This document shows positions 54,977 to 64,000 of a DNA stretch of 64,000 nucleotides, one piece after another. Location: assembly GCF_033807575.1 (NCBI RefSeq), contig NC_084718.1, forward strand, positions 16,385,991-16,449,990, given 5' to 3'. Source of the DNA: Cydia pomonella. Taxonomy: Eukaryota; Arthropoda; Insecta; Lepidoptera; Tortricidae. A model generated the notes under the pieces. It was given only the letters and a program-made list of their open reading frames with translations. It was not told where the DNA came from and ran no database searches. Numbering within the stretch: position 1 is the stretch's first letter; each line of letters begins with the position of its first letter. Both the position numbers and the translations under genes were made by a program.

Positions 54977-57900
54977 TTATCTACACAGGGTGGCGTCGAT
55001 CTGGTGCAGACTGGGGATAATCAGCTTCAGCTTGCGTCGGTAGGCAGGGTCCGAGGCCACGGGGTTGCGCTCCAAGTAAATTGTGATCAGTTTGTCGTTA
55101 GGCCGGAGACGTTCCACGTCTGCCCAGTCACCAATCTGATTGTCGTTTAGCTGAAATGAAAAAATGGTTTATTTTTACCCAATGATTTTTCAAAAGGGCT
55201 ACCAGATTCGGTTCTGCTACGCGTAAATGGTCCGAGAAAACTTACCCTAACTTTTAAAAATATAACGATTAGTACCTTTATATAGTTCGTGTCATCCACG
55301 ATGACGCGCAGATTTGTCAAATCTAACCTTCAATAACATGACAATACGAGTCAAAGCACGCGTCTTCGTGAATGACACGATCTATCATTAGGGAAAAATG
55401 TAGTCTGCGACAAAAAAAAAATAGGCAGTAACTCCAAAACAATTGACTCCACTTCTGTCCAGGATCAATAGTTGTTTTTTCACTTTTTTACAGATCTCAT
55501 TTGAATGGCCAAGCCAAACACATCGTAGAAATTGATTCACGATAACACAGACCAATTGACCTAGAGTTCGCCATTTTTATTACGTTACAACAATTTTACT
55601 AAGACAACCGACCCTTGGTTCGACAAAGTCGTATATGTCATCTATACTCACTGTGAGATGAACCGTTGTTCTACTAACACGAACGATTAATTGAAGAAAG
55701 GAATTAGGTCGATTGAAGTCACGAGACAGCGAGAAACGGAATTGAGTTGAAGTTTGGAGTGCAAATATCGATGAATGTACTTACAGCTATTACTATAACT
55801 ACTAAATAAAAAAAAACCTCCGCTATATGCCAACAAAATACATTTTATGCGAAAAATGCTTTACATTGTTAATTCAGATCACGAGACGGCAGACCCGCCA
55901 ACACGCACGGTCGAAACAATAGTACAGTCAGCATCAAAAGTAGCGGTTGAAACAACGCGTCAAAAGTATCTGATATTCCGGATAACTTTTCTATTAATAG
56001 ATACATTCTTAGTTGTTCTATATTAAATTAAGACATCACTTTTTGTTAAGCTGTCACAGAATGTTAGATACTTATGAAGCGTTATTTGATCCGCTACTTT
56101 TGATGCTGACTGTACATTGTGCAACGAGGGGGGCGAAGGGAATTAAAGACTCGTGTAACAATATTCTTACCCCCGGAGTTACACACAATGTTTTCCATCA
56201 GACTTGCGAAAAAAAAAACTAAATTTTAAGCAAAAAAATTCCTAAAATGTGGTTTCAAACATTCGTCCGCCATATTGTCATGTTTTGACAGCTTATGCAT
56301 CGAAGGCGCAGACCTATCCGACATTCAACCACAATTGAAGATTGTGTAAAATGATTTTAGAAGGCTATTAAATTAATCAAATTAAATATTTTTAAACATG
56401 AACAATAATACTTAAATATATACGTAAAACTCATTTATACCTACTTACAAGAGAGGTATGGGCATTGTGAATGTCATCTCGCTTTGTGTGATCAGTTGAT
56501 GACATTCCAGATCTAGAGCAGAGCCCAACTGGGGAAGTACCTCCACCTTACAGAAAATCGCAGCCAAATAACACTAGACCCTACTCATACTGTTGTGTTC
56601 CTGCCGGTGAGTAAGGTTGCCAGAGCTCAACGAGGGGTGGGAGGGGGTTAGGGTCGGCAACGCGCATGTAACTCCTCTGGAGATGCAGGTGTACATAGGC
56701 TACGGATACTGCTTCCTATCAGGCGGGCCGTATGCTTGTTTGCCACCGACGTAGTATAAAAAAAAAAACTTAATTCGTATGAATTGGTAACAAATAAAAA
56801 AAGGTATAACTCCCTAGGGAGTTACACTTTTTTTACAATCCATAACTCCCGCGGGAACAATATAGGCCTTTGTCCTTCTATACACCTGCATGACATAAGA
56901 TCTTTTTCGAGCAAGTGTGATGAAAATGAACAAAAGTGTGAAAGATTACTCACCCACAACTCTTCCAGCTCAATCATATGCGTCAAGTTATCAATCGAAG
57001 TGAGTCTGTTCTGCGCCAAGTCCAACGTCTGTAGATTACTCAAATTCTCCAACCCCTCGATCTTCTCAATGCCATTCTCCGACAAATACAGCTGATCGAG
57101 GTTCACCAGCGGTTCCAAGTTCTCCATTTTGGTGATGCGGTTGCTTTGGAGGACGAGGATCGAGAGCTCTGCGAAGGATTCTAAGCCCTGGATTTTGGTG
57201 ATTTTGTTCTTGCCGAGGTAGAGTTGCCGGAGGTTGACTAGGCCGTCGAGGTTTTTTATTTCCTGTAAATAATATTCTATTATGTAAAATGAATGAATTA
57301 GTCCTAGCGGTACGCCCCGGAATTTAGTAAAATCATGCAAATGGTGAAAAAGTATGGAAATGTTATGGATCTTTAGGCCATTTTAATCAATTTGACCCAT
57401 AGAACCAAAAAAAGGAAAGGAGTTATGACACTTAATATGAAGTTTTTTTTTATGGATTGTTTTTTTTTTGTATAGAAACCGATTTTCATGCTTTTAACAC
57501 AATTTGTAGCGTTTTTTGGCGTACCGCTTGCAATGAATGACAGCAGTATCTAAATTTTATGAGGCCATGTTTTCTTAATGTATGATGCCTGAAATACACC
57601 TGATCGCGTTCTATAAATGGCATGTAAATGTAAGCTCTTATGTTAATGGCACCAATCAAATGTCCCATACATTTAAGAGAACATTTGGAGTATTTTTGAT
57701 ATTTCACCGGCATCTGTAAAATTTCTACCACTTTATGCTTGAAAAGTTGGATGTCCAATTCGTCTTTTATGTTTTCTATTGAATGAAAGCTACTGCAATT
57801 GGTTTCAATATTATTAACCAATTAAAACTATGATTTTTTTCTCCAGTCATAGCATGTATGGTTTTCAAACTAACAAATATCAATGAAAAATTTATACTTA

Positions 57901-60900
57901 AGCAGCTGTTTGGGTCTTGTTTACGGTAAAATGTTGCCAGCGATTAAAAACTGATGGTAAATATTAGTTTTACAGGATTTGTCCATACCATCCCATTACA
58001 AGTGCCTGTTCAATTATAGGGGTGTTTACTATATGTGTCTTAAGTAGCTTTTTCACTTAGTGTTCTGAGCAAACATTTTGTTTAGAGCAAATGTTTGCTC
58101 TTGCTATTTACTATTGAAGCACCTGGGGGCCTACCGCGCAAACCGAAATTCGCAAATTGCGGGGATCTTTCTCTTTTACTCTTAGTAAGACGTAATTAGA
58201 GTGACAGAGAAAAATGCCCGTAATTGACGAATTTCGATTTTCCCGGAAGCCGCCCTGTATCCATTCACCGAACGAACGAACGATTGTTCGCTGAAAACTA
58301 TTCAGAGCACCAAGTGAGAACGCGGCTTTACAAACACCCACGGAATAAACTTAAGGTTATAGACCTTTATAAAAACGTGACCTTGATTTTAGTAAAAACC
58401 TTTTGTCACAATTGATGATTCATCTTTTTTTTACATTTGCATAGGCAGGGTCGTTGACTCTTCGAACAATACCGGCTTCCGACACGTCGGAAGGGAGGAG
58501 CTCAAACGATATCTTACCGTACAAATCTATCTGCCACTTTTTGCGGGGGGAAATGTGCACACAGTCGCACTTCTCACTGCTGTGCTTCAAAGTGCTTGTG
58601 GCCTAGCCGTAAGAGAGTGCGACTTACAATCCGGAGGACGCGGGTTCAAAACCCGGTTCGTACCAATGAGTTTATCGGAACTTATGTACAATATATCATT
58701 TTGTATTTACCAGTCGCTTTTCGGTGAAGGAAAACATTGTGAGGAAACCGGACAAATTCCAATAAGGCCTAGTTTACCCTCTGGGTTTAAAGGTCAGATG
58801 GCTGTCGCTGTCGTAAATACTAGTTCCTACGCCAATTCTCGGGATTAGTTGTCAAGTGGACCCCAGGCTCTAATGAGCCGTGGCAAAAAATGCCGCCGGG
58901 ACAGGGCGAGGAAGAAAAAAGTCGCACTTCTCACTCACAACATACAAAATCCAATCTGTAATAATGACACAAATACATAAAAAATGACACGTCAAAGACA
59001 AATCTTGCACACCTTGATCTCTTTTTGTGTACGGTGTGTTGGGCATGTGCTTCGCCAGAAGTGCGAATGCCGACTCCCTTCGCGGTGTTGCTTGAAGAAG
59101 TGACTAGATAAAGTGGCCATTGTAAACTTTGTATATTAGGTACAACTACAACCACAGATCAGGACCTCGTCAACTACAAGAACTACAAGATGGAGCTTAG
59201 TCATCACACTGATGCAAATTAGCACGTCGCTCCGGTGTATGAGCGTGACAGCGATATGTGATTTGTAGGATAGCGTGCGAATCCGCATTCAATGTGAAGA
59301 CCGCCTTATAAAACAATACACGGTCAACGTAATACACATAAGTCCTTCTGTACTAGTTTAGTGCGGGGTATGGGAGCCCAACCGCTTATTTCAGTACTGT
59401 TGTTTGGTAGGATATTAACATTGTACCTTTGTGGGTGACCTTACTCTCTTCTTCGTTAGGGGTAATGTGTTGTCACTACAGTTGGTTATTCTCACTAAGT
59501 GCTGAGATCTTTTTCCTTATCTGTTTCCAGTGGTAACAAGTTTTGACAAAAAATTGCAAAACTTGTTACCACACTACATGCATTGGTAGTAACTATTCTC
59601 ATGGTAACAACTAGTCGGGATAACCCCTACAGTCTATGATGTTAATCTTACCCTGATCCGATTATCTCCCAGCTCCAACATCTCGAGTCGAGTGAGGTGA
59701 TTCACATTCTTGATTTCAGTGATCTTGTTTGAGCTGAGATAGAGCTTGGTTAGCTTTGTGAGGTTGTCCAGGCCTTGGATCTCTTTGATGCGGTTGAAGG
59801 ACAGATCTAGTAATCTGGAATGGTGTAGAACATTTTATAATCCATATATGTGTATTTTTCACCAAGTATCAAGATTTAAAAGGTGGGTGGAGGGCAATAA
59901 AATAGAAGTAACACTCGCATTCAATTTGACATGAACATTCAAGTAACATATAATAGTAACAAAATATGTATGTCTTGTACACATATTGAAATGTCTTTTA
60001 ATTGAATAACACTTTTGGAAAAATGGTCACAGCAAATATGTAACAATTATGACAACATGTCTTGTACTAGTTTTTATTGGTAGAACTTGTAATACAATAA
60101 GAGTGAGTGGAAGTTTGACATACAAAACTTATAAGTCCGCCATATACTTCTACATTAGTCCGACTTTTGCTTAAATCTAATTCTAGTGACAGGATTCAGG
60201 AGGGATTCTCTCGGAACTCCTCAAATGATATGCTATGAAACTGCTTACTTTGTTTATTGTTTAATCCAGTACTGAGTAGAGACAAATGGAATTAATAAAA
60301 TTACACCTACAAAAAGTAACAGTGCAGATAAGATTTACACATTTAGAATGGCATGTCTGTGTGTGTAGCTTCTTAGTATAGTATGCCTAGATGTAATGTA
60401 GTGTAGGGATGCCCGGCCAGAAACAGGCAGGCTGTTAATCACGTGTTGCGTTCATTCAAACCAATTGCCTGAGGTAGGAGCTGCAGGTTACTGTCCCGGT
60501 GGCATTCCGACACTATTCTCCTTATATATAGTATGCCTATACTCAAACTATCACTTATTCGAGGTTAACAAGCATCATACATAAATATGTACTCCATGAT
60601 AGTGATCTGGTTGCCATACAGCTCCTACTCCAGTGAGGTGATGTTTGTGAGCCCTTTCTATCTTCTTTGTCAGCTATACAGTGTGTGTTTGGCTTTTCCT
60701 TATGGAATACTTGTACCTAAACAACAAACTACCACTTACTCGAGGTTGACAAGTGTCTCCATGTTCTCCATAACTGTGATCTGGTTGTCATACAGCTCCA
60801 ACTCTACTAACGTGGTTAAGTTGGTGAGCCCTTCTATCTTCTTTATGAGGTTCCAGCGGAGGTAGAGCCTGTATTAAGCAAGTATAAATTATTTGTTCAG

Positions 60901-61883
60901 AACTAAAACACTACTTTAGGGGAAACAATAATGTTTGATGCTCTTGCTGTCAACATTTTAATCTCATTTTTTGTAACAACAAATATTAAAGCATAATAAA
61001 GGCGGGATTGCAGAGTGCAGCACTGTTCGGCACAAGCATATTCAGCGCAAATATTCAAAACAAAAATGCTTGTGCCGCACACTGGTGGAATCCCACCTTA
61101 GCAACAACAAATACAAAAATATCACTTTGTGTTTTTATTCAGTTTTTTATTTGTTACAGTGGCCATAGAAATAAACACTTTGTGACATTCTCCATTAACT
61201 ATCTACAGCCCACTGAGCAACATACAGCTTAGTTTTTTTTATAGGAACTCTACGAATGACATTAAAACCTGTTTACTAAAATATTTCACAATCCTATTGT
61301 TGTAATATATCAACACCTCATTTATCTAAAACAAGTGCTTAAAAGGTTTAATACAGTTACATACAATTGAATAACATTACCCTTCTCTATAAATATCACT
61401 TTAGTTTATATTGAGCTATACATAGTTCCCTTCTTCAGATAATAACAACAGAAACCTGTTTCATTACCAAACAATGACTCATTGAAGATCAGGAAAATTT
61501 ATATATCTGATCAAATATTGAAGTACAAACAAAACATATTTTGTAGTCGAAATTAGAATTGCAGGATAAATTACCTTTCTAACCGTCGCAAGTCCTCAAG
61601 GTTTTCAATTTTTCCAATCCTGCCATGGTTCAAGTCGAGTTCCTTAGTGAGTTCGTTTACGACAATGATTTCTTGAGTGTCCTCTTCCGCGGCTGGCGGC
61701 GTCGGTGGAGGTGGCGGGGACGCCTCCTCGCACCGCTCATCGTCTTTTTCAGGAGTTACAGCCTCGGTCTTAGGCTTAGATTCAACATTGTCTGCGAAAA
61801 ACAATGCATATGTACTTACAACTACTACTACATACAACAAGTACACTGAACACACTGTTTATAAATAACACCTTACCTGCCAT
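54977..61883 (-). CDS. sds22: Protein phosphatase 1 regulatory subunit SDS22 (PPP1R7)
   Basis: Six coding exons: 61883-61877 (seven bases), 61791-61575, 60868-60740, 59814-59652, 57262-56954 and 55150-54977. All GT-AG and in phase; 999 bases, 332 residues, the usual family length. An acidic, Pro-rich N-terminal 50 residues are followed by about eleven 22-residue SDS22-type leucine-rich repeats (LTKELDLNHGRIGKIENLE; LYLRWNLIKKIEGLTNL; LLDLSFNRIKEIQGLDNL; LYLGKNKITKIQGLESF; LDLAQNRLTSIDNLTHM). The LRR cap closes them: LERNPVASDPAYRRKLKLI then IPSLHQIDATLCR. SDS22 binds the PP1 catalytic subunit and guides its maturation and mitotic roles. Degenerate copies of exons 3 and 6 lie beside the real ones. 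Divergent from Mcm10 across 415 bases. Confidence 0.97.
55924..56114. mobile_element. Mariner-type MITE with TA flanks
   Basis: CAGTCAGCATCAAAAGTAGC and GCTACTTTTGATGCTGACTG are perfect inverted ends, bounded by TA on both sides, as Tc1/mariner elements leave. It abuts the end of a family D element. Confidence 0.75.
56115..56930 (-). mobile_element. Family D element, inverted, with inserted repeat
   Basis: Starts CATTGTGCAACGAGG and ends TCGAGCAAGTGTGATGAAAA. The dispersed repeat at 56580-56770 interrupts it, so family D is older than that insertion. Confidence 0.65.
56580..56770 (-). repeat. Dispersed repeat, inverted copy inside family D
   Basis: Inverse of the 6148 copy (GGCGGGCCGTATGCTTG; AGGCTACGG), extended with GTTGTGTTCCTGCCGGTGAG and GGGTCGGCAACGCGCATG, a string I recall from many lepidopteran genomes. 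Confidence 0.65.
58122..58258. mobile_element. MITE family M1, copy 3
   Basis: CCTGGGGGCCTACCGCG at the left, CGATTTTCCCGGAAGCCGCC at the right, AAACCGAAATTCG inverted inside. Confidence 0.75.
58595..58915 (+). mobile_element. tRNA-derived SINE family B
   Basis: A box TGGCCTAGCCGTAAGAGAG, B box GGGTTCAAAACCC, then a body with GAAGGAAAACATTGTGAGG and CCCCAGGCTCTAATGAGCCG. Head and tail differ from family A. Confidence 0.8.
60549..60675 (-). pseudogene. Dead duplicate of sds22 exon 3
   Basis: Shares GTGATCTGGTTGNCATACAGCTCC, GTGAGCCC and TTCTATCTTCTTT with the real exon 65 bases away. A TAG falls in the frame at the LVELELYDN position, an extra A disrupts KKIEGL, and the donor GT has become AT. 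Confidence 0.85.
60997..61100. repeat. Short inverted repeat in sds22 intron 2
   Basis: TAAAGGCGGGATTGCA faces TGGAATCCCACCTTA, with GGCACAAGCAT / ATGCTTGTGCC inside. Confidence 0.5.
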
Positions 61884-62298
61884 TGTTCCTGCGGTATGCG
61901 GTTTGTTTCTGGATCCGAAGGTTTATTTATGAACAAAATCAATAGCCGATACGAGAACTAATTATAAACCGGCACGATATATCCACAAAACGTAAATCGT
62001 GATTTCCTCGAGAAACGTCAAATGTCGTCATTGTAAATGTCAAAAAATTGGGTCAGACTGTCTTAGTAACCATTTAAACCTCTGTTCTTTAACTGTATTC
62101 TACATCCGAAAATAGTTTTTTAAGGATGCGAAACGACCCCACAGATGTCACTTTGACGTTTGCCATTTTACCGCGAAAAATATGTGATCTACTTTTCTGA
62201 ACAATTCGATGTTTTCATAGTAGTTTTAAAGTTGTAGCATGCGTTATATCACTTTTAATATCAATTTAAATAATAAGTAGTTCAAAGCCTGTATTAAA
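61884..62298. promoter_or_regulatory. Divergent promoter region sds22 / Mcm10
   Basis: 415 bases between two oppositely oriented start codons, without TATA boxes at expected spacing and with no repeat, so both housekeeping genes must start here. Shared elements are plausible but not shown. Confidence 0.55.
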
Positions 62299-64000
62299 AT
62301 GTCTGACATCGACGAATTAGCTGAGTTGGACGAGTTGCTACGTGCCGATTTAGCTGACGAGGCTGAATCTGTCCAAAAGGAAACATTACGTGAAGTGGAT
62401 ATCTTCCAACCAAGCTCCAGCTCACAATCTGAACCTGAAGTACCATTGAGTAAACCGGGGAAGTCTTCTGAGGTGCATAACGGAGACACAGACTCGTCTG
62501 ACGACGAGGAGAAACGAAACTACACCGAACGCAAGTACAACGATTACGGCTCGCAAGTTAAAAAAATACTTGACGACAAACAACAAGAACACGTAGAGAA
62601 ACAGTTGGACTTTGTAACTAGGTTGCGACAAGTGAATAATGACGTTAAGTTTAACAAAAACAAAACTAAGCCGATAGAAGTACAGCAAGATATAAGGCAT
62701 CTGTTCTGCGCTCCACAAACCAAAACCAAAGCAGTTTCGGACATTTACACGGACCCTGTATTTGGTATTAGAATTACAAAACCGCTAATATCCAGTGCAG
62801 CTCTACTGGATCGCATGCAAGGGAGAGAGGCTGTCAGTATGTTAAGAGTGAAAAGACATGTGGAGAATGAAGACTTATCAAAGGATTGGGTTACAGCTGG
62901 TGTCATCGTCAGAAAAAGTGCTGTGAAAAAGTCTCAGAAAGGAAATCAATTTCTAATTTGGACTCTAACTGATCTAAAAGATGACTTGAAAACAGTTTCA
63001 ATGTTTCTATTTCGGAAAGCTTATAATGATCTCTGGAAAACAACTGAGGGCACTGTTGTTGCAGTTCTGAATCCTAATGTACTTGACCGGTCACAAAACA
63101 GTGCTGACCAGGCATGCCTCAGTGTTGAAACCTCTGACCGAGTCATGATACTTGGTCAATCTAAAGACCTAGGCACTTGTAAGAGTAAGAAGAAAAATGG
63201 GGAACCATGCACAGCATTTGTTAATTTATCACAATGTGAACACTGCATTTATCATGTGAAACAAGAGTATCAAAAGTATTCCAGAAGATCAGAATTGCAA
63301 TCCTCAACCATGGGTAAGGGGCTTGTTAATTTGCAGAAAAAGGTTTTAGGTAAGGACACAGTGATATATGGAGGTAGGGCATACACTGCCCCTACTTCTG
63401 GCAATCACAAGGTGGTTAAGGATAGAGATCAAAACAGACTGATGTCTTTAAGTGACTATTACAAGTCAGAGGGAGACAAACTTATGATGAACAAAGCACC
63501 ATATGGGGCAGGTCCCATGAAAAACAATACTACACCATTACACAGTCCATCAACACAAAGAAAAAGTGATTCAGAGAGACTTAATAAATTGACCGCATCA
63601 CCAAGCAATATATCTTCTAGCTTAGCAGAAAGAGTGGCCAGTTCACCAAAATTAGGCAAAGGATTTGGACTTAAAGGAAGTGGGATGGTAGATCTTAACA
63701 TGTCTTATGGCCAAAAAGCAGCTGAAAGAGCAAAAGCCAATGCATTGAGACTTATACAACAAAGTGGAGGGATTGAGAAACTAGACCCAAATAACATAAG
63801 AGGCACTGAAACCGGCAAGAAAAGAGCTTTTGAAAAACTGAATGGTGATAATGAGAATGATTGCAAAAAATCCAAACCTAATGAGGAAACTAAAACTAAT
63901 GGTATAAAGTCTGAGAGATTTAAGAAAATACTAGAAGCTACATCAGCACATCAAAATCTGATTCAGGAACATGATGACAATGAACAGGACAAATATTTTA
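62299..64000 (+). CDS. Mcm10: DNA replication factor MCM10 (3' end outside window)
   Basis: Open from ATG at 62299 to the window end: 567 codons without intron or stop, against about 750-870 residues in the family, so the C-terminal domain lies outside. The N-terminus is acidic and coiled-coil-like (ELAELDELLRADLADEAES). The OB fold runs about residues 150-290 (DPVFGIRITKPLISSAALL; WVTAGVIVRKSA; NQFLIWTLTDLKDD; VSMFLFRKAYNDLWK). A zinc cluster follows with Cys294, Cys304, Cys313, Cys316 and His319 (GEPCTAFVNLSQCEHCIYHV), then GLVNLQKKVLGKDTVIYGG. MCM10 binds DNA and helps activate the CMG helicase and recruit polymerase alpha at origins. The linker after residue 370 is Ser/Lys-rich. Intronless structure contrasts with sds22 beside it. 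Confidence 0.95.
   Translation, partial: MSDIDELAELDELLRADLADEAESVQKETLREVDIFQPSSSSQSEPEVPLSKPGKSSEVHNGDTDSSDDEEKRNYTERKYNDYGSQVKKILDDKQQEHVEKQLDFVTRLRQVNNDVKFNKNKTKPIEVQQDIRHLFCAPQTKTKAVSDIYTDPVFGIRITKPLISSAALLDRMQGREAVSMLRVKRHVENEDLSKDWVTAGVIVRKSAVKKSQKGNQFLIWTLTDLKDDLKTVSMFLFRKAYNDLWKTTEGTVVAVLNPNVLDRSQNSADQACLSVETSDRVMILGQSKDLGTCKSKKKNGEPCTAFVNLSQCEHCIYHVKQEYQKYSRRSELQSSTMGKGLVNLQKKVLGKDTVIYGGRAYTAPTSGNHKVVKDRDQNRLMSLSDYYKSEGDKLMMNKAPYGAGPMKNNTTPLHSPSTQRKSDSERLNKLTASPSNISSSLAERVASSPKLGKGFGLKGSGMVDLNMSYGQKAAERAKANALRLIQQSGGIEKLDPNNIRGTETGKKRAFEKLNGDNENDCKKSKPNEETKTNGIKSERFKKILEATSAHQNLIQEHDDNEQDKYF

Larger units (their letters stand above)
55151..56953. other. sds22 intron 5
   Basis: Contains the TA-flanked MITE, the inverted family D copy and the dispersed repeat near 56.6 kb. 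No exon seen. Confidence 0.6.
57263..59651. other. sds22 intron 4
   Basis: Holds an M1 MITE and a SINE. A short inverted pair TGGTAACAAGTTTTG / CAAAACTTGTTACCA at 59530-59566 could form a hairpin. No exon supported. Confidence 0.6.

Noticed and set aside
60587..60865. Plus-strand 92-codon frame with an internal repeat
   Set aside because: The repeat reflects sds22 exon 3 and its dead copy read in antisense.

Overview
The window looks like nuclear DNA of a moth or butterfly. The evidence is AT-rich, intron-rich animal genes with GT-AG introns, several tRNA-derived SINE families of the lepidopteran kind, many short palindromic MITEs, and CR1/RTE/jockey-like LINE remains. There is no bacterial or organellar signal. 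No database search was possible; family calls rest on motifs read from the translation.

Layout. 1-3.6 kb: part of a Polinton/Maverick-like element (a DUF-type acidic protein, a small coiled-coil protein, a retroviral-type integrase) next to an unrecognised spliced minus-strand gene. 3.6-6.6 kb: SINE, G-rich low-complexity tract and MITEs. 6.7-15.5 kb (minus): Naf1, an H/ACA snoRNP assembly factor, five exons resolved, C-terminus not found. 16.4-39.6 kb (minus): a 14-exon gene joining a THAP domain, a ZAD and twelve C2H2 fingers (761 aa as spliced here). Its introns hold an LTR-retrotransposon deletion derivative, LINE pieces, MITEs and a 5.3 kb array of 49 x 108 bp copies derived from its own ninth exon. 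42.8-48.1 kb (minus): fumarylacetoacetase, nine exons, 418 aa. 49.2-50.6 kb (plus): intronless adrenodoxin reductase, divergent from it. 50.6-54.3 kb: MITEs, no gene seen. 55.0-61.9 kb (minus): sds22, the PP1 regulatory LRR subunit, six exons, 332 aa, with degenerate copies of two of its exons. 62.3-64 kb (plus): Mcm10, intronless as far as visible, cut by the window end and sharing a 415 bp divergent promoter region with sds22.

The genes do not form one pathway; they are housekeeping genes separated by repeats. The striking feature is repeated local exon amplification. One zinc-finger exon has become a 49-copy array in which every unit is 36 codons long, stays open in the exon's own frame, and all but one keep the GTGAGT splice donor. 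Read-through to the last donor would add 48 further C2H2-type fingers. Terminal exon copies of sds22 (five degenerate), one dead sds22 LRR-exon copy and one partial Naf1 exon copy also lie on the downstream side of their parent exons.
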